A stretch of 64,000 nucleotides of DNA from NCBI GenBank assembly GCA_030620095.1, contig JAUTXW010000556.1, positions 1,084,001 through 1,148,000 of the forward strand, in the 5' to 3' direction. Below the pieces are notes generated by a model. It worked only from the letters and a program-made list of their open reading frames with translations, was not told the origin of the DNA and ran no database searches. Below, piece after piece: positions 1 to 12,184 of this stretch (positions are counted from its first letter, which is position 1; every line of letters begins with the position of its first letter). The translations under genes were made by a program, and so were the position numbers. Source of the DNA: Kuschelorhynchus macadamiae. Taxonomy: Eukaryota; Arthropoda; Insecta; Coleoptera; Curculionidae.

Positions 1-402
1 GTATTGCTATGTTGGTAGTAGTGGATCGACTTTTAAAGAATCCATGTTGCTGTGGTGTTATAATTCCTGTATACAGCAAAGAGTTCATCTGTGATGATCA
101 AAGACCTTTGTAACTGTCAATAAAAAAAAGCCTTGGTAGTTCTGAATATCAGATTTTGATCCCTTCTGGAAAACAGCAAAAGGCATTGATTCCTTTCAAA
201 CAATAGGAAAAACAGATCTGGAAAACGACTTTTGAAATATCTTACATAGAGGTTTTGTTAATGTATCTTTGCAGTTCTTTAAAAACAAAGGTGATAACCA
301 ATCTGTACCTGCACCCTTCCTAGTATCAAAAGAATTAAGATTATCAACAATTTTATCTTCAGTGAAATGGTGATACTTGTACCTGATCAAAGGTAGGCTC
401 AT
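1..402 (-). pseudogene. Fragment of a non-LTR retrotransposon reverse transcriptase
   Basis: Minus-strand translation of 196-402 reads like the start of a LINE reverse transcriptase domain: a conserved G-x-G/A-T-D segment (KGAGTDWLSPLFLKNC) is followed by a typical PLCKIFQKSF helix. The similarity continues below 196 (WKESMPFAVFQKGSKSD, then a broken NYxxxFL box) to the left edge, with stops. This order matches Jockey/CR1-type reverse transcriptases. No endonuclease or downstream catalytic FADD box is visible, so it is a truncated, dead piece that probably extends beyond the window. The family is recognised by pattern only; the clade is not certain. Confidence 0.6.
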
Positions 403-2206
403 TTGTATGATCAGAGACCGTCATGATGAAAAACTGTTAAGAAAACAATGGTTTGAAGAAGATATTTTCTTTGGTAATTCATGGAAGTATAGCTAAAAAA
501 CACAAACTATCAAATAGCTTATCAAAACTTCTACAACAAAAATATATAAGAACTAAGGTCACACAATTTAAAAAAAAAACAAACAATTACAATATGTAAA
601 GTAAAAAAACATGTCCAGTTTTTAAATGACTCACTGAAAAATATGCAAAAAATTTATTAAAACTACCTCATTGAAACAAATGAGTTATGCAACCTCTTTC
701 AAATTAAGACCTGTGGGTTCAAACACTTAATGCAAGAGCTCGAAATACATTGTTATGGAAAACACATACAAGCATTGCTATGATAGGTGCAAAGCTAAAT
801 TATGAAAATGTAAGTGTTCAGTTTAAAGTTGGAAAGACATTATATAACAGTTGTTCTTCCTCAAACAAACACAGGTTAGCAAGTAAAATTTTTAAAAAGG
901 TGTGGATCTATGTTTGTTTATCTTGAGGATAACATTGCACATGTCAAGTGTTCAGATATAATAAAAGTGTTAAATTAACCAACAGTTAATAATATCATGA
1001 ATATGTATTTAATAGTAATGAAGATTTGATTAAAGCATGTACTAGTAAAATTATTATTATATTAATTAATAATTGCCATTTTGTCACAAAGATAGACACA
1101 ATATTCACTTCTGTGGACCAGTACAATAAAATGTATATTTTGTTGTTGTACTGTGATTTTTATGGACAAACTTGTATTTTTAATAATGGTAAAAGATCCT
1201 CGAATTACATTTAAAAAAATATATAAAATGACCATTTTTATTCTATCTTTACTCATTATTCCAATTCCGAGGATAAATCGCACACCTCTGTGGGCAAGCC
1301 ATTTCAAAACTCGCCACAAAATAGAGAAATAGCAGTTTGTAAATTTTCCCACAAAGCGAATTCCATGTTATAAACATAACGAAACATAGGCCACAAGTAT
1401 TGATGAAAACAGCAAGAATTTAAGTTGTTTGTGATTTTCTCAGATTTAATACACTTTTTCAAGATTCAGTCAGATATAAATATATTTTATTAACATTACA
1501 TTAATTCATATTAGTGGTTATTATGAGGTAATTTCATTATGCTATAGCTTATACACAACATTCCCCAAACAAGGGATAAATATATTCATTGATCATCTGG
1601 TGACCGAGACCTTTGTACTGTAAATTTTTTAGTGTTCCAAAAAACTGATTAATCATGATTCTGCTCAAACTGCCTGATGTAAAAAGCTGCATTTTGGCAG
1701 ACAGGTTAATAGTATGATATAGAGGTTCGATAAAACGGGGGTGAAATCGCCCCTTAAAAAATAATTTTTATTAAAAAACTGTTGGTTTTTTGAAAAAATG
1801 TTTACACTTGTGTATTTTATTTGATTATTTTACATATTTTTAAATTTCTTAAAAATGTATACAGGGTGTTCCAAAACATCGGGTCACTGATTAATAACTA
1901 TTCTGCTCAAACTGCTTGAAATAAAAAGCTGAAATTTGACATACTGAATGAAACCTCCTCTTAAATATTACCTACAATATTTTCTGTTTAAGAAACGGTT
2001 ATTTTGTCAAAAAAACTCTTGAACAGATATATTTTATTTTATTTTTTTACATATTTTTTAAAAATGTATACAATAATCTCCCAAGCCAATGTTGACAACA
2101 ATTGAAAGAAAATGCAATAGAAAATGTGGTTTATAAAGATGTATTTAAATAAAGCGATTTAAGTATCACTTTATATCTCTTTCGTTATCTCCATATGCAA
2201 ACCAAG
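403..2206. other. Gene-free AT-rich stretch
   Basis: No convincing coding sequence on either strand. Two short motifs of the dispersed CAGGGTGT type lie here: one around 1620-1660 and a clearer ACAGGGTGTTCCAAAAC at 1861. The two blocks 1620-1740 and 1861-1990 are imperfect direct repeats of each other: both contain a 'ctgattaat...ctgctcaaactgc' segment followed by an 'aaaaagctg' segment. Any further 3' exons of the zinc-finger gene would lie in or beyond this region, but no C2H2 motif was seen. Confidence 0.5.
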
Positions 2207-2265
2207 TTAAGGGTACTCGCTAGTTATATTAATACGACCTTTTTCTAAGATTACAGTGATCTTAC

Positions 2266-4087
2266 CTGAATGTTTACTCATATGATAAGATAAACTTCCA
2301 TTGCTCCTGAAGACTTTGCCACATATGCGACATTTATGTTTCTCTCTAGGGATACCTTGAAATTTACCTGCACTTTTTAAATCCCCTAAGTGATCCTTCT
2401 TGATGTGCTTTAAAAGATATTTACGCATCCTGCAATTCATTATTAATTTAAAATATAATCGCGTTAAATAAAAAAAAAACTAGTTTGTCTAATTTTCACT
2501 TACTGAAACTTTTCCCCACAAACATAACAGGTTACATTTGACCTATTTTTGTCACATGACCGGCTGTGAAGTTTTGCCCTTGTCAGGGATGACATTGGCT
2601 TAGAACAGTAAGGACACTTGTACTTTAGATTCAAAGCTGATTCTAAAAGATCTTTATCTTGGTCATTCAAATCTCCTAAATTATCAAATACTTCAGAACT
2701 GGCTGGTTCATTAATGTAACAAGATTCATCGTCTTCATCTACAGGACCCAAATTTTCATTGCTTGCTTGTACTCTAGAGCTTTTCACATCGTCTATAGAC
2801 ATCTCAACAATTTCAGGTTCCCTAAATGAATCTGGAACTGGTTCTGTAGAAAACAATTATTAGTGATAAGAATATATACACAAACACAATCTGAATACTT
2901 CTTAAAATAGAGGTGATTTCATTGAATTTTTCACTTTATTTGTCTATATAAATCTGATATGGTAATAGCAAAAACACAGCTAACAGTTTAATTCTACAAC
3001 TTCTTACCACTAATATTACAAAACAGATCATCACTAAGATGTAATAACACTAAAATAAAAGTAGATTTCGTACTTTAATGCACAATACATATATAGTTAA
3101 TTGCTATGACCCACTATTCTTTAATAAACTTCCCAAGAAAATTCAAATTCATGATATTAAATCTTTCCTTAATAGAATAAAAGAATGTATATAGGTAATC
3201 ACCCTTACAGTATTGACAATTTTCTGTCAGAAAATTTTTATGTTGTTTTCCTAGGGTTGTGCTGGGTGGTGACCCTCGTAAGTTTTGTCTATTGTAAATA
3301 CATTTTATGTTCTTTTGTAAAGTATTATTTTATATTTTTAAGTATTTACATATATTTACAATTAAATGTGACAAATGTAAACAAACTTTTGTATTGTAAT
3401 AAGATAAATATAAATATAATATAAACATAATTTTTTAGATACTTATTCCTTACAAGAAAAATAATTGAATCATCTTACCTTGAACAACTTTCTCAATAAT
3501 AAGAGAAGGAGCTTCCATATCAAGTTTAGGTTTTTTATATCCTTTCTTAACAAATGATGCACTTATTGATTTGCCTAGATTCTGCAAAAAGCCATCAAAA
3601 AGAGGTGTATCATCACTGTCCTCTTCTATGATTAACAAGTCTTTAATGTTAAACTTCTCTGATCCAACTACAATCTCAACTGGAGCTTGTTGAGAGTCAA
3701 CTACTTCAGTTTCTTCAACTAAAAATTAGATATTAACAAAAAAAACATCAACATTTTCCAAAGATACTTACTTTCACTATCACTACTTTCACCAATTTCT
3801 TTAAGTTGTTCCCTGAGCTTTATTTTGGACATTTTATATTGTGAGATCAGATCATAGGCAATCTTTAAAAACTCTGCACACATGCCACAAATTGAATTGG
3901 GATATTTTGGTGTAAGCAGAACTTTATCATTTGTAACCAATTCTAAAGCTTCAGATACCAAAGGTGCTGGATGCTGATTCCCCTTTAACGGGGCGTTTAA
4001 AGAAAGCTTAGTAGTTACGCTTTGAGTAAGGCATATGCGGCACTTAGTTTGGAAACTGAATTTGTTATATCTCTTTACGTACTTCAT
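2266..4087 (-). CDS. ZAD-type C2H2 zinc-finger protein (3' end not found)
   Basis: Four exons join in frame on the minus strand: 4087-3772, 3718-3479, 2843-2504 and 2429-2266, all with GT donors and AG acceptors. The N-terminus is a zinc-finger-associated domain (ZAD) with four zinc ligands at C16, C19, C67 and C70, an insect-expanded dimerisation domain. An acidic linker follows, then C2H2 fingers: CPYC with a late H/C pair, CYVCGEKF (split by intron 3) ending KHIKKDH, and CRICGKVF ending HMSKH. ZAD-C2H2 proteins are nuclear DNA-binding regulators. After the third finger a strong donor (HSG then GTAAGA) suggests more finger exons to the left that I could not find. Reading through instead stops at 2207. 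The target is unknown. ATG 4087 is chosen because the ZAD begins 15 residues later. Confidence 0.85.
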
Positions 4088-4199
4088 TTTATTGTATTAC
4101 AAAGTTTAAGGTTTCAATTTTAAAGAAAAATCATTAAATTAATACATTTCGCTAATCTATTAACTGTTTTAAAGATTTGTTTAGTGTTTACATTTATAA

Positions 4200-4425
4200 A
4201 TTATTTTCCAATTTTTTGAGGTTCTGGTCTCTGGTTAAGTTCCAATTCCAATCTTAACTTGACTTGAGTGATTTTGGCTATATTCCTACTGAAATAATTT
4301 GCCAGTCCATTCTCTCAACGTCCAAAATTTGGTCTGACTTCTGAATCATGTCCTGGACTTCCTTTCTTGTTCCAAGTTATACTTTTCTTTACTTCAACTT
4401 TTTAATTTTCGAAATGCATCTTGGC

Positions 4426-4440
<15 letters not shown>
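4200..4440. repeat. Degenerate LTR-derived piece before the first (TA)n
   Basis: The stretch ending in AATGCATCTTGGCTT at about 4408-4430 matches the middle of the solo LTRs at 10.8 kb (plus) and 12.5 kb (minus), including the pyrimidine-rich lead-in. The same piece recurs at about 5031 in the tandem copy. It is an old fragment of that LTR family. Confidence 0.5.

Positions 4441-4480
<40 letters not shown>
4431..4480. repeat. (TA)n microsatellite
   Basis: About 25 uninterrupted TA units inside the first copy of the tandem duplication. Confidence 0.95.
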
Positions 4481-4481
<1 letters not shown>

Positions 4482-5046
4482 TTAACGTACGTCGTAAATG
4501 TCACAAATTTTTAATATAAATATATAAATAGACAAACGTAAATCATACAAATTGTCTAAACTTTAAAAGTGACGTAACGGCATGTATTCGATTCTCAAAA
4601 ATACAAGACCATATAATTTTCAACTTACAGAAACCCTCACTCATACAACGCGAAAACTTAACAAAAAACAAGTTTTGGATCGAACTGATTATTTGCAAAT
4701 AAATAAAACATAAAACAGCTAATTCACTTAAACGATTTAACAAAAAGAGGTCTGCATTCGACGCGTACTATACCAGACATAATAAAAAAGAATAATGTTT
4801 ACAAAATCTTTAAAGATCACTATAAAATAATTTTCCAATTTTTTGAGTTCTGGTCTGTTTCAGAGAATAATAAACAAATAACAGTTCTTTTGACCTGTCT
4901 TTTTTTAATCATTTTTTTAGACCAAGTTATTCCAGTTACGATGTTTGGAATTTTATTTTTTGGATGTCCTGGACTTCCTTTCTTGTTCCAAGTTATACTT
5001 TTTTTCTTTACTTCAACTTTTTAATTTTCGAAATGCATCTTGGCTT

Positions 5047-5048
<2 letters not shown>

Positions 5049-5104
<56 letters not shown>
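5049..5104. repeat. (TA)n microsatellite
   Basis: About 28 TA units at the equivalent position of the second duplication copy, slightly longer than in the first copy. Confidence 0.95.
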
Positions 5105-5106
<2 letters not shown>

Positions 5107-5937
5107 TTAACGTATGTCGTAAATGTCACAAATTTTTAATATAAATATATAAATAGCCAAACGTAAATCATACAAATTGTCTAAACTTTAAAACTGACGT
5201 AACGGCATGTATTCGGTTCTCAAAAATACAAGACCATATAATTTTCAACTTACAGAAACCCTCGCTCATACAACGCGAAAACTTAACAAAAAACAAGTTT
5301 TGGATCGAACTGATTATTTGCAAATAAATAAAACATAAAACAGCTAATTCACTTAAACGATTTAACAAAAATACTTTATGTGGTTACCACGTACTACGCG
5401 TACTATACCAGACATAATAAAAAAGAATAATACAGAAATGTCCTACAAAATCTTTAAAGATCACTATAAAATAATGAAATTGCTCCAAGTTATTGCAGTT
5501 ACGCTGTTTCAGAGAATAATAAACAAATAACAGTTCTTTTGACCTGTCTTTTTTTAATCATTTTTTTAGACCAAGTTATTCCAGTTACGATGTTTCAGGG
5601 AATTTTATTTTTTGACCTCTCTTTGTTTAATCATTTTTTTAGATCTGAATCTACAAATAACCAATTTGAAAACACCCGCTGAATTGAACACAAGAGGTTG
5701 GAATTTTCATACTTTCGAACGTTTTTAGACATGACCGTATAAATGACCATAAGTGACCGGGTCATAAATGTCATAAGTGACCAATTTATAAATAGCCTAA
5801 AACACTAATTTTTTAAATTAATTTACTTTTACTCCGGTAACGGAGGTCTAACCAGGGATAACCAAACACACCGTCCAATATTTAAAACACGGTTATATAC
5901 GAAATCATAGATTTTGATAGAAAAGAAACTAAAAAAA

Positions 5938-6014
5938 GTATCACCCGACGAAAACGAAACCCAAGCCCTACTCAGTGCAGGGCAAACGCTCTATCCCAAG
6001 AGCTAGCACCAGAA
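5938..6014 (-). repeat. tRNA-like relic (possible SINE head)
   Basis: On the minus strand there is a good A-box-like segment (TAGCTCTTGGGATAGAGCG), a short stem-loop (CCCTG, 7-nt loop, TAGGG) and a weak B-box-like GGTTTCGTTTTCGTC. The invariant T33 is missing and the T arm does not pair well, so this is a tRNA pseudogene or the tRNA-derived head of a SINE rather than a working tRNA. Confidence 0.4.
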
Positions 6015-6173
6015 GGTAAACGAACTTTGTTTATATTCAGATATTTCAATGTTATTATTATTATTATTATTACTTTAATGAAAATACAGTAGCGTTTTAT
6101 GGCAATTTTTTACTTCCGCCCACCATCGCCGGTTTTAACTAAATTAGATATACGGAAAAAGTTTGGGTCCTGA

Positions 6174-7083
6174 TTAGGGTTGCCACTTTTTTGCAAAGTG
6201 AGAAAAGGACATTGGACTTAATCAAAATTTGAAACTGGGGGAAGGGGACAGCGTTCGATTGTGCCTCGTGCGGCCTGCAGATAACAAATCGTTACTTTAA
6301 AAGGCTCTTTTAAGATCAAGATGGTTTAAAGTAAAGCCTAAACTATTATTTGAGATTAAAAGGGGTTTTCTAAATAAGGTTGCCGATGCTAAGCAAAAAA
6401 ATTTATTTTGCAGCCTTCAAAACAGCACTATTATTTTTATGGAGTCATAAAATTCCCGGCAATTTTCTTTAAAATTAAAATAAATTAATAATTCTGAACG
6501 AGTTAATTCGTTCAGAAAATGCCGAACTGCCAGATTCAGGTGTCAGCATTATTAAAATGATTAAAAAGAATTGGCCAGTTTTTTGAGGTGTTTAATGTTA
6601 AAAGATCGTTTTCAATTTCTTGGTAACTTTCAGAAATCTGCATCACCTCATCAAAAAGCTGATTCGCATTGATTTGCAAATTAGATTGTTATTTTTTTCG
6701 ATAATCTCTTCAAAATCTGAAAATAATGCAAGTTTTACATTTAAATTTAATTTGTTGACAACACTGTGTCAACTGTCTTCAGAAAAGTCATACCATTTTT
6801 CAATGTATTGGATGGATCTTTGATAAAGACCATTAAAATCACTTTATAGTTTATTCTTGCGGGTCGCCACAAGATATTTCAACTTAACTTTGGTTTCAAA
6901 GCCATGAAAATTGTTTTCGGGCGAAGTCACGGATAATCAGTGCAGTGCTGTGCTGCTGCAGATAATTTAATTAAGGAAAATACGTAAATAAAAGGACATT
7001 TTAAAACAAAAACTTCACAAGTACTTTGTTTAAAAAAAAAAAAAAAGACAGTCCTTTTTAAAAGAGGACAGGTGGTAATCCTA
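6174..7083 (-). mobile_element. Decayed hAT-like DNA transposon
   Basis: The ends form imperfect inverted repeats: TTAGGGTTGCCAC at the left and, read on the minus strand, CTAGGATTACCACC at the right, each followed by an AAAAGGAC-type segment. The minus strand holds broken coding remnants: an LYQRSIQYIEKW segment (RC of about 6780-6830) and a later SSAFSERINSF box near 6500. These resemble the 'YLEKW' and 'SNAxxERxFS' motifs of hAT C-terminal regions. Several stops interrupt it. A clean 8-bp target duplication was not found, so the ends are approximate. Confidence 0.55.
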
Positions 7084-7540
7084 GTGCTGTGAGCCCCGTT
7101 TCGTTTCTAAGTTATCCATCATCAAATTAGAATTTCCTATTCGGAAAAATCAACTTTAAACATCAAACACTCTTTGTTTTTAGGTTTTTACAGATTTTTA
7201 ATATATCTTCCAATTTTTTCGGAAATATCAATCTTAAAAATATCGATGGAAATTTCTTTGGATTAACTTTTCCAACAAAAAACTCTAATTAACTGCAAAG
7301 AAAAACAAGTCTTGACAACGCTGCATTCATTATCAAATGCCAAATGTCAGTGTTAACATGCCAAAACTGTCAGATTTACAGATAAATAAAAGTTTTGTTT
7401 ACATTTGGGGCAATATTTTTCTATGGTTTGGTATAAAAACAATCAAGTAGTAAATTAAGCGGTAAATTTAATTAAACATCATTTTTAGGACCGATTTTTA
7501 AAAACTACGTAAAAAAATTACTTTTTTGAAACACTTTGTA

Positions 7541-9594
7541 ATGTATTCCTTAGCTGATAAAAATATACCTTTTAACATTACTAAACAACAGCAAGAAATG
7601 CAACAGCAACAAGTTCAACAACAGCAGCTTCAACAGGCTCAACAAATGCAACAAAGTCAACAACAGCCTCCACAACCTTTGGATAATATATCCAAAATCA
7701 AGTCACTTGTAGGGCCACTCAGGGACACACTGGCAGTATGTTTGACTATCTTATAAGACCGAAATAATTTTATATATTACGGTATATATTGACGTGATCA
7801 AAATTACGAATTATATCAATTACATTTTGATAATCCAAAATCAAGTTGGAAATGCAAAATCCATCCATGTACCTGTTATATTACACTTATTTTGAATTTT
7901 CATATGTAGAGTTTTAGTAAATAGATATACATTACAAATAGAAAATACCAAGACAAAAAGAAGCTAAGTTTTACTCAACTTTAAGGTTTTTATCTATTTA
8001 ATTTTATTCAATTTAAATGTAGTTCTTGAGTCAGACGGAAAGATTCAGAAAAACACAGGATTGATCAAAAGGCAATTCTATCCGATTAGTAGAATTGGGA
8101 TACACATAGTCACTTTGATGTGAATTACTTGTCAAGTGGGTAATATAAAAATATGTTATTTACAGAAATAGCATGTTTTGATCAAATCCCTGATCAAATG
8201 ATACATCTTTTAATGACAACTAAACTAATTTGGTATTTAAGTTTCATTGATGGGTTTTATAAAGATCAAAATTACAACTTTTTTGTTTTTAGCTGACTAT
8301 TAAAACAGCTGCTCAAACTTTGAATCAGAACAGTCAAATTGATTCGGGATCCCAGTAAGTAGTACAGGTAGTAATTCTAATTGAACTTGAAATTTTTTTT
8401 TAAAATAGATATATGCTTTTGTACCTCCTACTTCTTGCTCCTACCAATACATAATATATTATAATAAATCCATCCATATTGCATATTTTCTGTCAGATCA
8501 ATATCAGTTTATCTTACTTATTTTCATATAATAAGTATAATATACTATATATTTTACTCTCAGGAGTAAAAGTGGCTAATATAAATTCTATTCTAAACTT
8601 TTCACAATTCGCATGCAATTGTCAGAATACGAAAATATAAGTCCCTAAGTATAATATCATATCAATGTCTTTGTTTAAAATTAATTTATCTATGGATATG
8701 AAAGAGGAAAAAGCAGATTATATAATATCCGCAGCTAAACTTTTTTATTGTCGGTACTGAGCAACTCAGTAATAACAATAACAAAGTTTAGCAGTGAGTA
8801 TTGACCTGAACCAAAAGTGTCCCAAAGGGATAAAACGAATACTCGAGTAACAAGTTCAAAGTAAAGATTAGTTACAAGTATTCAAAAGTAACGATATTTT
8901 ATACGTCTATTAAAAACTGAACTTGTTTTGAGAAATGTACAGCTAACAGTAGGTTATGTGATATCTTTACTAAATTATATTTTATGTTTGACAGGAAAGC
9001 CCCTGATATACAAATCCCAAGGTTTGACAAGAACTTAGAAGAATTCTACTCCATATGTGATCAGATAGAGTTACACTTGGTAAATAAAGTCAAGATCATT
9101 TATGTTTTTATACTTTTGCTTTATGTAAAATATTTCTTTTACAAAGGTGGAAGCTAAATATAAAGGAATCCAACTAAATATAAAATAATGTAGAATTAAA
9201 TATATCAAGTAATTATCAATATAGTCTAATACCTCACTTAAGTCAAACAATATTAAATTTAAATTTGGCAAATAAATTGTTAGCCACAGGCAAAGGAATG
9301 AATAATTGTTTTGTGGTTAATTTAGATTATCTTTGCAATTGGGAATTTGAGATCTTAAGACATCTCTTTATTTTTTTTTAGAAAACATCAATTAAATGTC
9401 TTACTCAAGCTGAAAGCAGCAACAGATACCTCAACTTGCCAGTAATACCAACAAGAAGTGAGAGCATAGGAATGAATGAAAACAGTCTGACTTACCCTCA
9501 GTTTCTAGCAACTGTTGGAGCACAAGTTTCGTATACAAAAGAGATACACGAGACCCTATTAGCTGCGGCTCAAAATATATCACCTTCAGAATGA
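7541..9594 (+). CDS. MED29: Mediator complex subunit 29 (intersex)
   Basis: Four exons, 7541-7735, 8293-8354, 8995-9079 and 9382-9594, join in frame with GT-AG introns to give 184 residues, close to the usual insect length. Residues 12-45 are a glutamine-rich tract. The conserved Med29 core follows: DNISKIKSLVGPLRDTLA, then LTIKTAAQTLNQNSQID, then a segment with FDKNLEEFYSICDQIELHL, and an ending with KTSIKCLTQ and YPQFLATVGAQ. Med29 sits in the tail/head interface of Mediator and bridges activators to RNA polymerase II; in Drosophila its orthologue intersex also acts with Doublesex in female differentiation (family knowledge). ATG 7541 is chosen; the in-frame TTG at 7526 is not a likely start. 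The intron between exons 2 and 3 (640 bp) shows nothing recognisable. Confidence 0.93.
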
Positions 9595-10356
9595 CATTTT
9601 CTGTATTAAACCTTATATCCTTAAATATCATTATAAACTATTTAGCTAAGTTAGATCATATTTCAAATTTACCATTTTTCTATTAGATATATTTATTTCT
9701 GTTCAATTGTTTATTAACTTGTATAGCTCTAATAATAAATGCACAATTATATATTGATTAAACTTAAACAATTGTTTTCCTTTTTCAAAAGATTTGTTTC
9801 TAAAAAAACTGTGCATAAAGGGTGGAAAGGGAATTGGTACATCCAATATTCTATGGATTTACTGTTGATGGTTTTATTATTAATATTGACTTTTTCGAAG
9901 AATGACTTAATATTTCAACATCCGAATTAACCTTGGCGCTAATAAGTTAAACGAACCCCACACCTTCATGTTCAGGGATCTATAAGGAAGGCAACGTGTG
10001 AGACCAGCTGTCCAAAGTCTTACCAAATACAGTAGCCGAATCCAATGCATATATTGGGGAAAAAACTAAAAGCTGCTAATTGTGTACAGTTCTATAATGA
10101 CTGGTTAAAAAATCAGTTAAAAGATATTTATATGAACCAATTACTGATTAACAAGGAAATATTGTATTTTCATGTAGATATATTAGGAATATATTATTCA
10201 AATGTTTGTTTATAACTTTTATGCAATCAATATATATTCTATTCATAATTTCACATGAATTTTTGTTTTTGAAAATATATTTTTAGTCAAAATAGGTTTA
10301 TGAAGCCCTCGCCAAATGCCAATTGCCATATGTTATTAGGTGTCGTCCATATATAT
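9595..10356. other. Intergenic region after MED29
   Basis: It contains the likely 3' UTR of MED29 with an AATAAA-like ATAATAAATG at about 9731. No further coding sequence is supported. The small open frame at 9739-9930 has no recognisable motif. Confidence 0.45.
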
Positions 10357-11129
10357 TGTTACGAATTTAGCCCCAGTCATAGATTTGTTAAGATTTAGAT
10401 GAATTTATTTATTGTTTGTTATTTTATTGAAGTAGACTTACCTTAATTTTTATCCATGTAACGACTATGTTAGTGTCAAAAATCGTTCTCGAATGTTCTG
10501 TTAGGCTTAATTCATCTCACCCTGTACTATTTAGATTATTCTAGAATTTTCTAGATCATTCCATCTTTTTCTAAAGGCTATATAAGCGCGCCGCGAGGCC
10601 TCATTTAGATTCAGTTATAATTCCAATTCCAATATATGTTTTTGGCATTGCACTTCGCAACTTGCCAGATTGCTCCCCGTCCGGAGCTTACTCGCTTTAT
10701 CCGGCGGCCCTCGGAGCAAGATACACTTTATTCCGGTTTGGGGACGTTATCGGTGGGATGTCCGGATGGCGAGCTCTGAGCTCCCGATCACCCCGTGTAT
10801 TTCAAAATCTTTAAATTTGATTTTCTTTAAAAACTTTTCTAATGCATCTTGGCTTCCACTAGATGCCCCTTGAGAGTACTACTGGTCTCACGAGATAACC
10901 TTTTCTTTCAAGCTATCCCCTTACCCCTCCCACTCCCGCCACATAGCGGCCATTACGCTAATATTCTATGGAGATTTCGAAGTGTTAAAAACCTGACATT
11001 GACAAGTTTAAAGTTACCTTAGTTACGATTGTTAAGTATAACCAGTCTATACCTTTGATACCTGTAACCTGTGTTTTGAATAAAAGGAGTGCATTCAGAT
11101 TCTACGTGTTTGTGTACCGGCCAATCCGG

Positions 11130-11133
<4 letters not shown>
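10357..11133 (+). mobile_element. Solo LTR (copy 1)
   Basis: The segment begins TGTTACG and ends GGAACA, so it has the TGTT...AACA ends typical of an LTR. Inside are a TATA box (CTATATAAGCGCGC, about 10576) and a polyadenylation signal (GAATAAAAGG, about 11083) in the expected order. It is flanked on both sides by TATAT, consistent with a short target duplication, and the right flank has expanded into (TA)n. No gag or pol lies nearby, so it is a solo LTR left by recombination. The middle part is related to the LTR at 12185-12754. Confidence 0.7.

Positions 11134-11218
<85 letters not shown>
11132..11218. repeat. (TA)n microsatellite at LTR boundary
   Basis: About 43 TA units start exactly at the 3' end of solo LTR copy 1. 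Confidence 0.95.
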
Positions 11219-11222
<4 letters not shown>

Positions 11223-11482
11223 GACTGTTGAATAAAAAAAACCCTAAAACTAAATTATTTATCAGATCAATTTTGTTTGATATCAATTCAAAGCTTCAGA
11301 TAAAAGCAATCTTTTAAACATACCTTTGTCATTTGCAAACACTAGGTAATTAGAATTAAATGAACACAGCCTCCGAAGTTCTTGATTGGCCCTTGACTAG
11401 TACAGAGCTAGTGCTTGCGTAGTGCCGACGAGTTTCCGTTTTTCGGTCCTATTCGGAGATCCTCAGAGAAATCAAAGTGGCA

Positions 11483-12080
11483 AATCTTTCAGTTAGCAAG
11501 GGCACAAGTGCCGCGTATATGATGATCCCTAATTTTTTGTGAAATCTTCTCTTTCTGTCTGTGCCAGTACCACACGCTATTGGGAATTTGAAAAGAAAAG
11601 TTATGTGTATAATCAAAAACATGACTGAGGGGATTTTGGAAGGTCACGGTGTCTTGTAACGACATACATTACTTTTTCGACTAAAACAATAATGGAAATT
11701 TTACATTCAGTGGACACAACTAAGAGTTCGATTCGTGCCCTAGATGCGCCTTAAAATGGGTGACAAATTGTTCCAGCAAAAGCAGAAGTCAACAATTCAA
11801 TTATCAAACCAACCAACAGGCCCTCAGTGCTGGGCTGGCTCTTGGCTAGTATGAAGAAAATCTCTCAGTTAAAAAGAATGCAATTGCCCCGTGTATGAAG
11901 ATTCTTAGTTTTTTCTGAAATTTACTCTGCCTATTTGTACCAGTACTACATGTTATTGGAAACGTAAAGGCCGTTTCGGTGCGGCAGTAGAGGAGTTTGT
12001 GGACAAATTATAAAGAAAGTTATGCGTATGACACGTCCGAGAGGATTTTGGGAACCTGATGCCTAGTAACGAAATTGTCA
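11483..12080. repeat. Two imperfect direct repeats (unit about 200 bp)
   Basis: The block around 11500-11665 (GTGCCGCGTATATGATGAT..., CTGTGCCAGTACCACACGCTATTGGGA, ...GGGGATTTTGGAAGG) recurs diverged at 11876-12070 (GCCCCGTGTATGAAGATTC..., TTTGTACCAGTACTACATGTTATTGGA, ...GAGGATTTTGGGAAC). The second copy has a 40-bp insertion. Probably an old internal duplication of a transposable element; no protein similarity was recognised. Confidence 0.55.
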
Positions 12081-12184
12081 AGACGAATAGTTCTACCAGC
12101 GCACTCTAGAATAATCTGGCAAATCACACCTCAAGTGACCGTCAAGTTAACAAGCATTACAGAAAAAAAAAGAATAAAAGAAAT

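Larger units (their letters stand above)
4347..5612. repeat. Tandem duplication, about 620-bp unit, each with a (TA)n tract
   Basis: The block starting TGTCCTGGACTTCC occurs at about 4348 and again at 4964, and the order is the same in both: LTR-like piece, (TA)n, a unique 250-bp segment, then a CCAAGTTATTCCAGTTACG tail. The open frames at 4543-4743 and 5168-5368 differ at one residue and are 625 bp apart. They are by-products of the duplication, not genes. The second copy carries short insertions around 5370-5500. Confidence 0.85.

Noticed and set aside
5938..6014. Functional tRNA gene
   Set aside because: T33 is missing and the T arm and acceptor do not pair; kept only as a tRNA-like relic.
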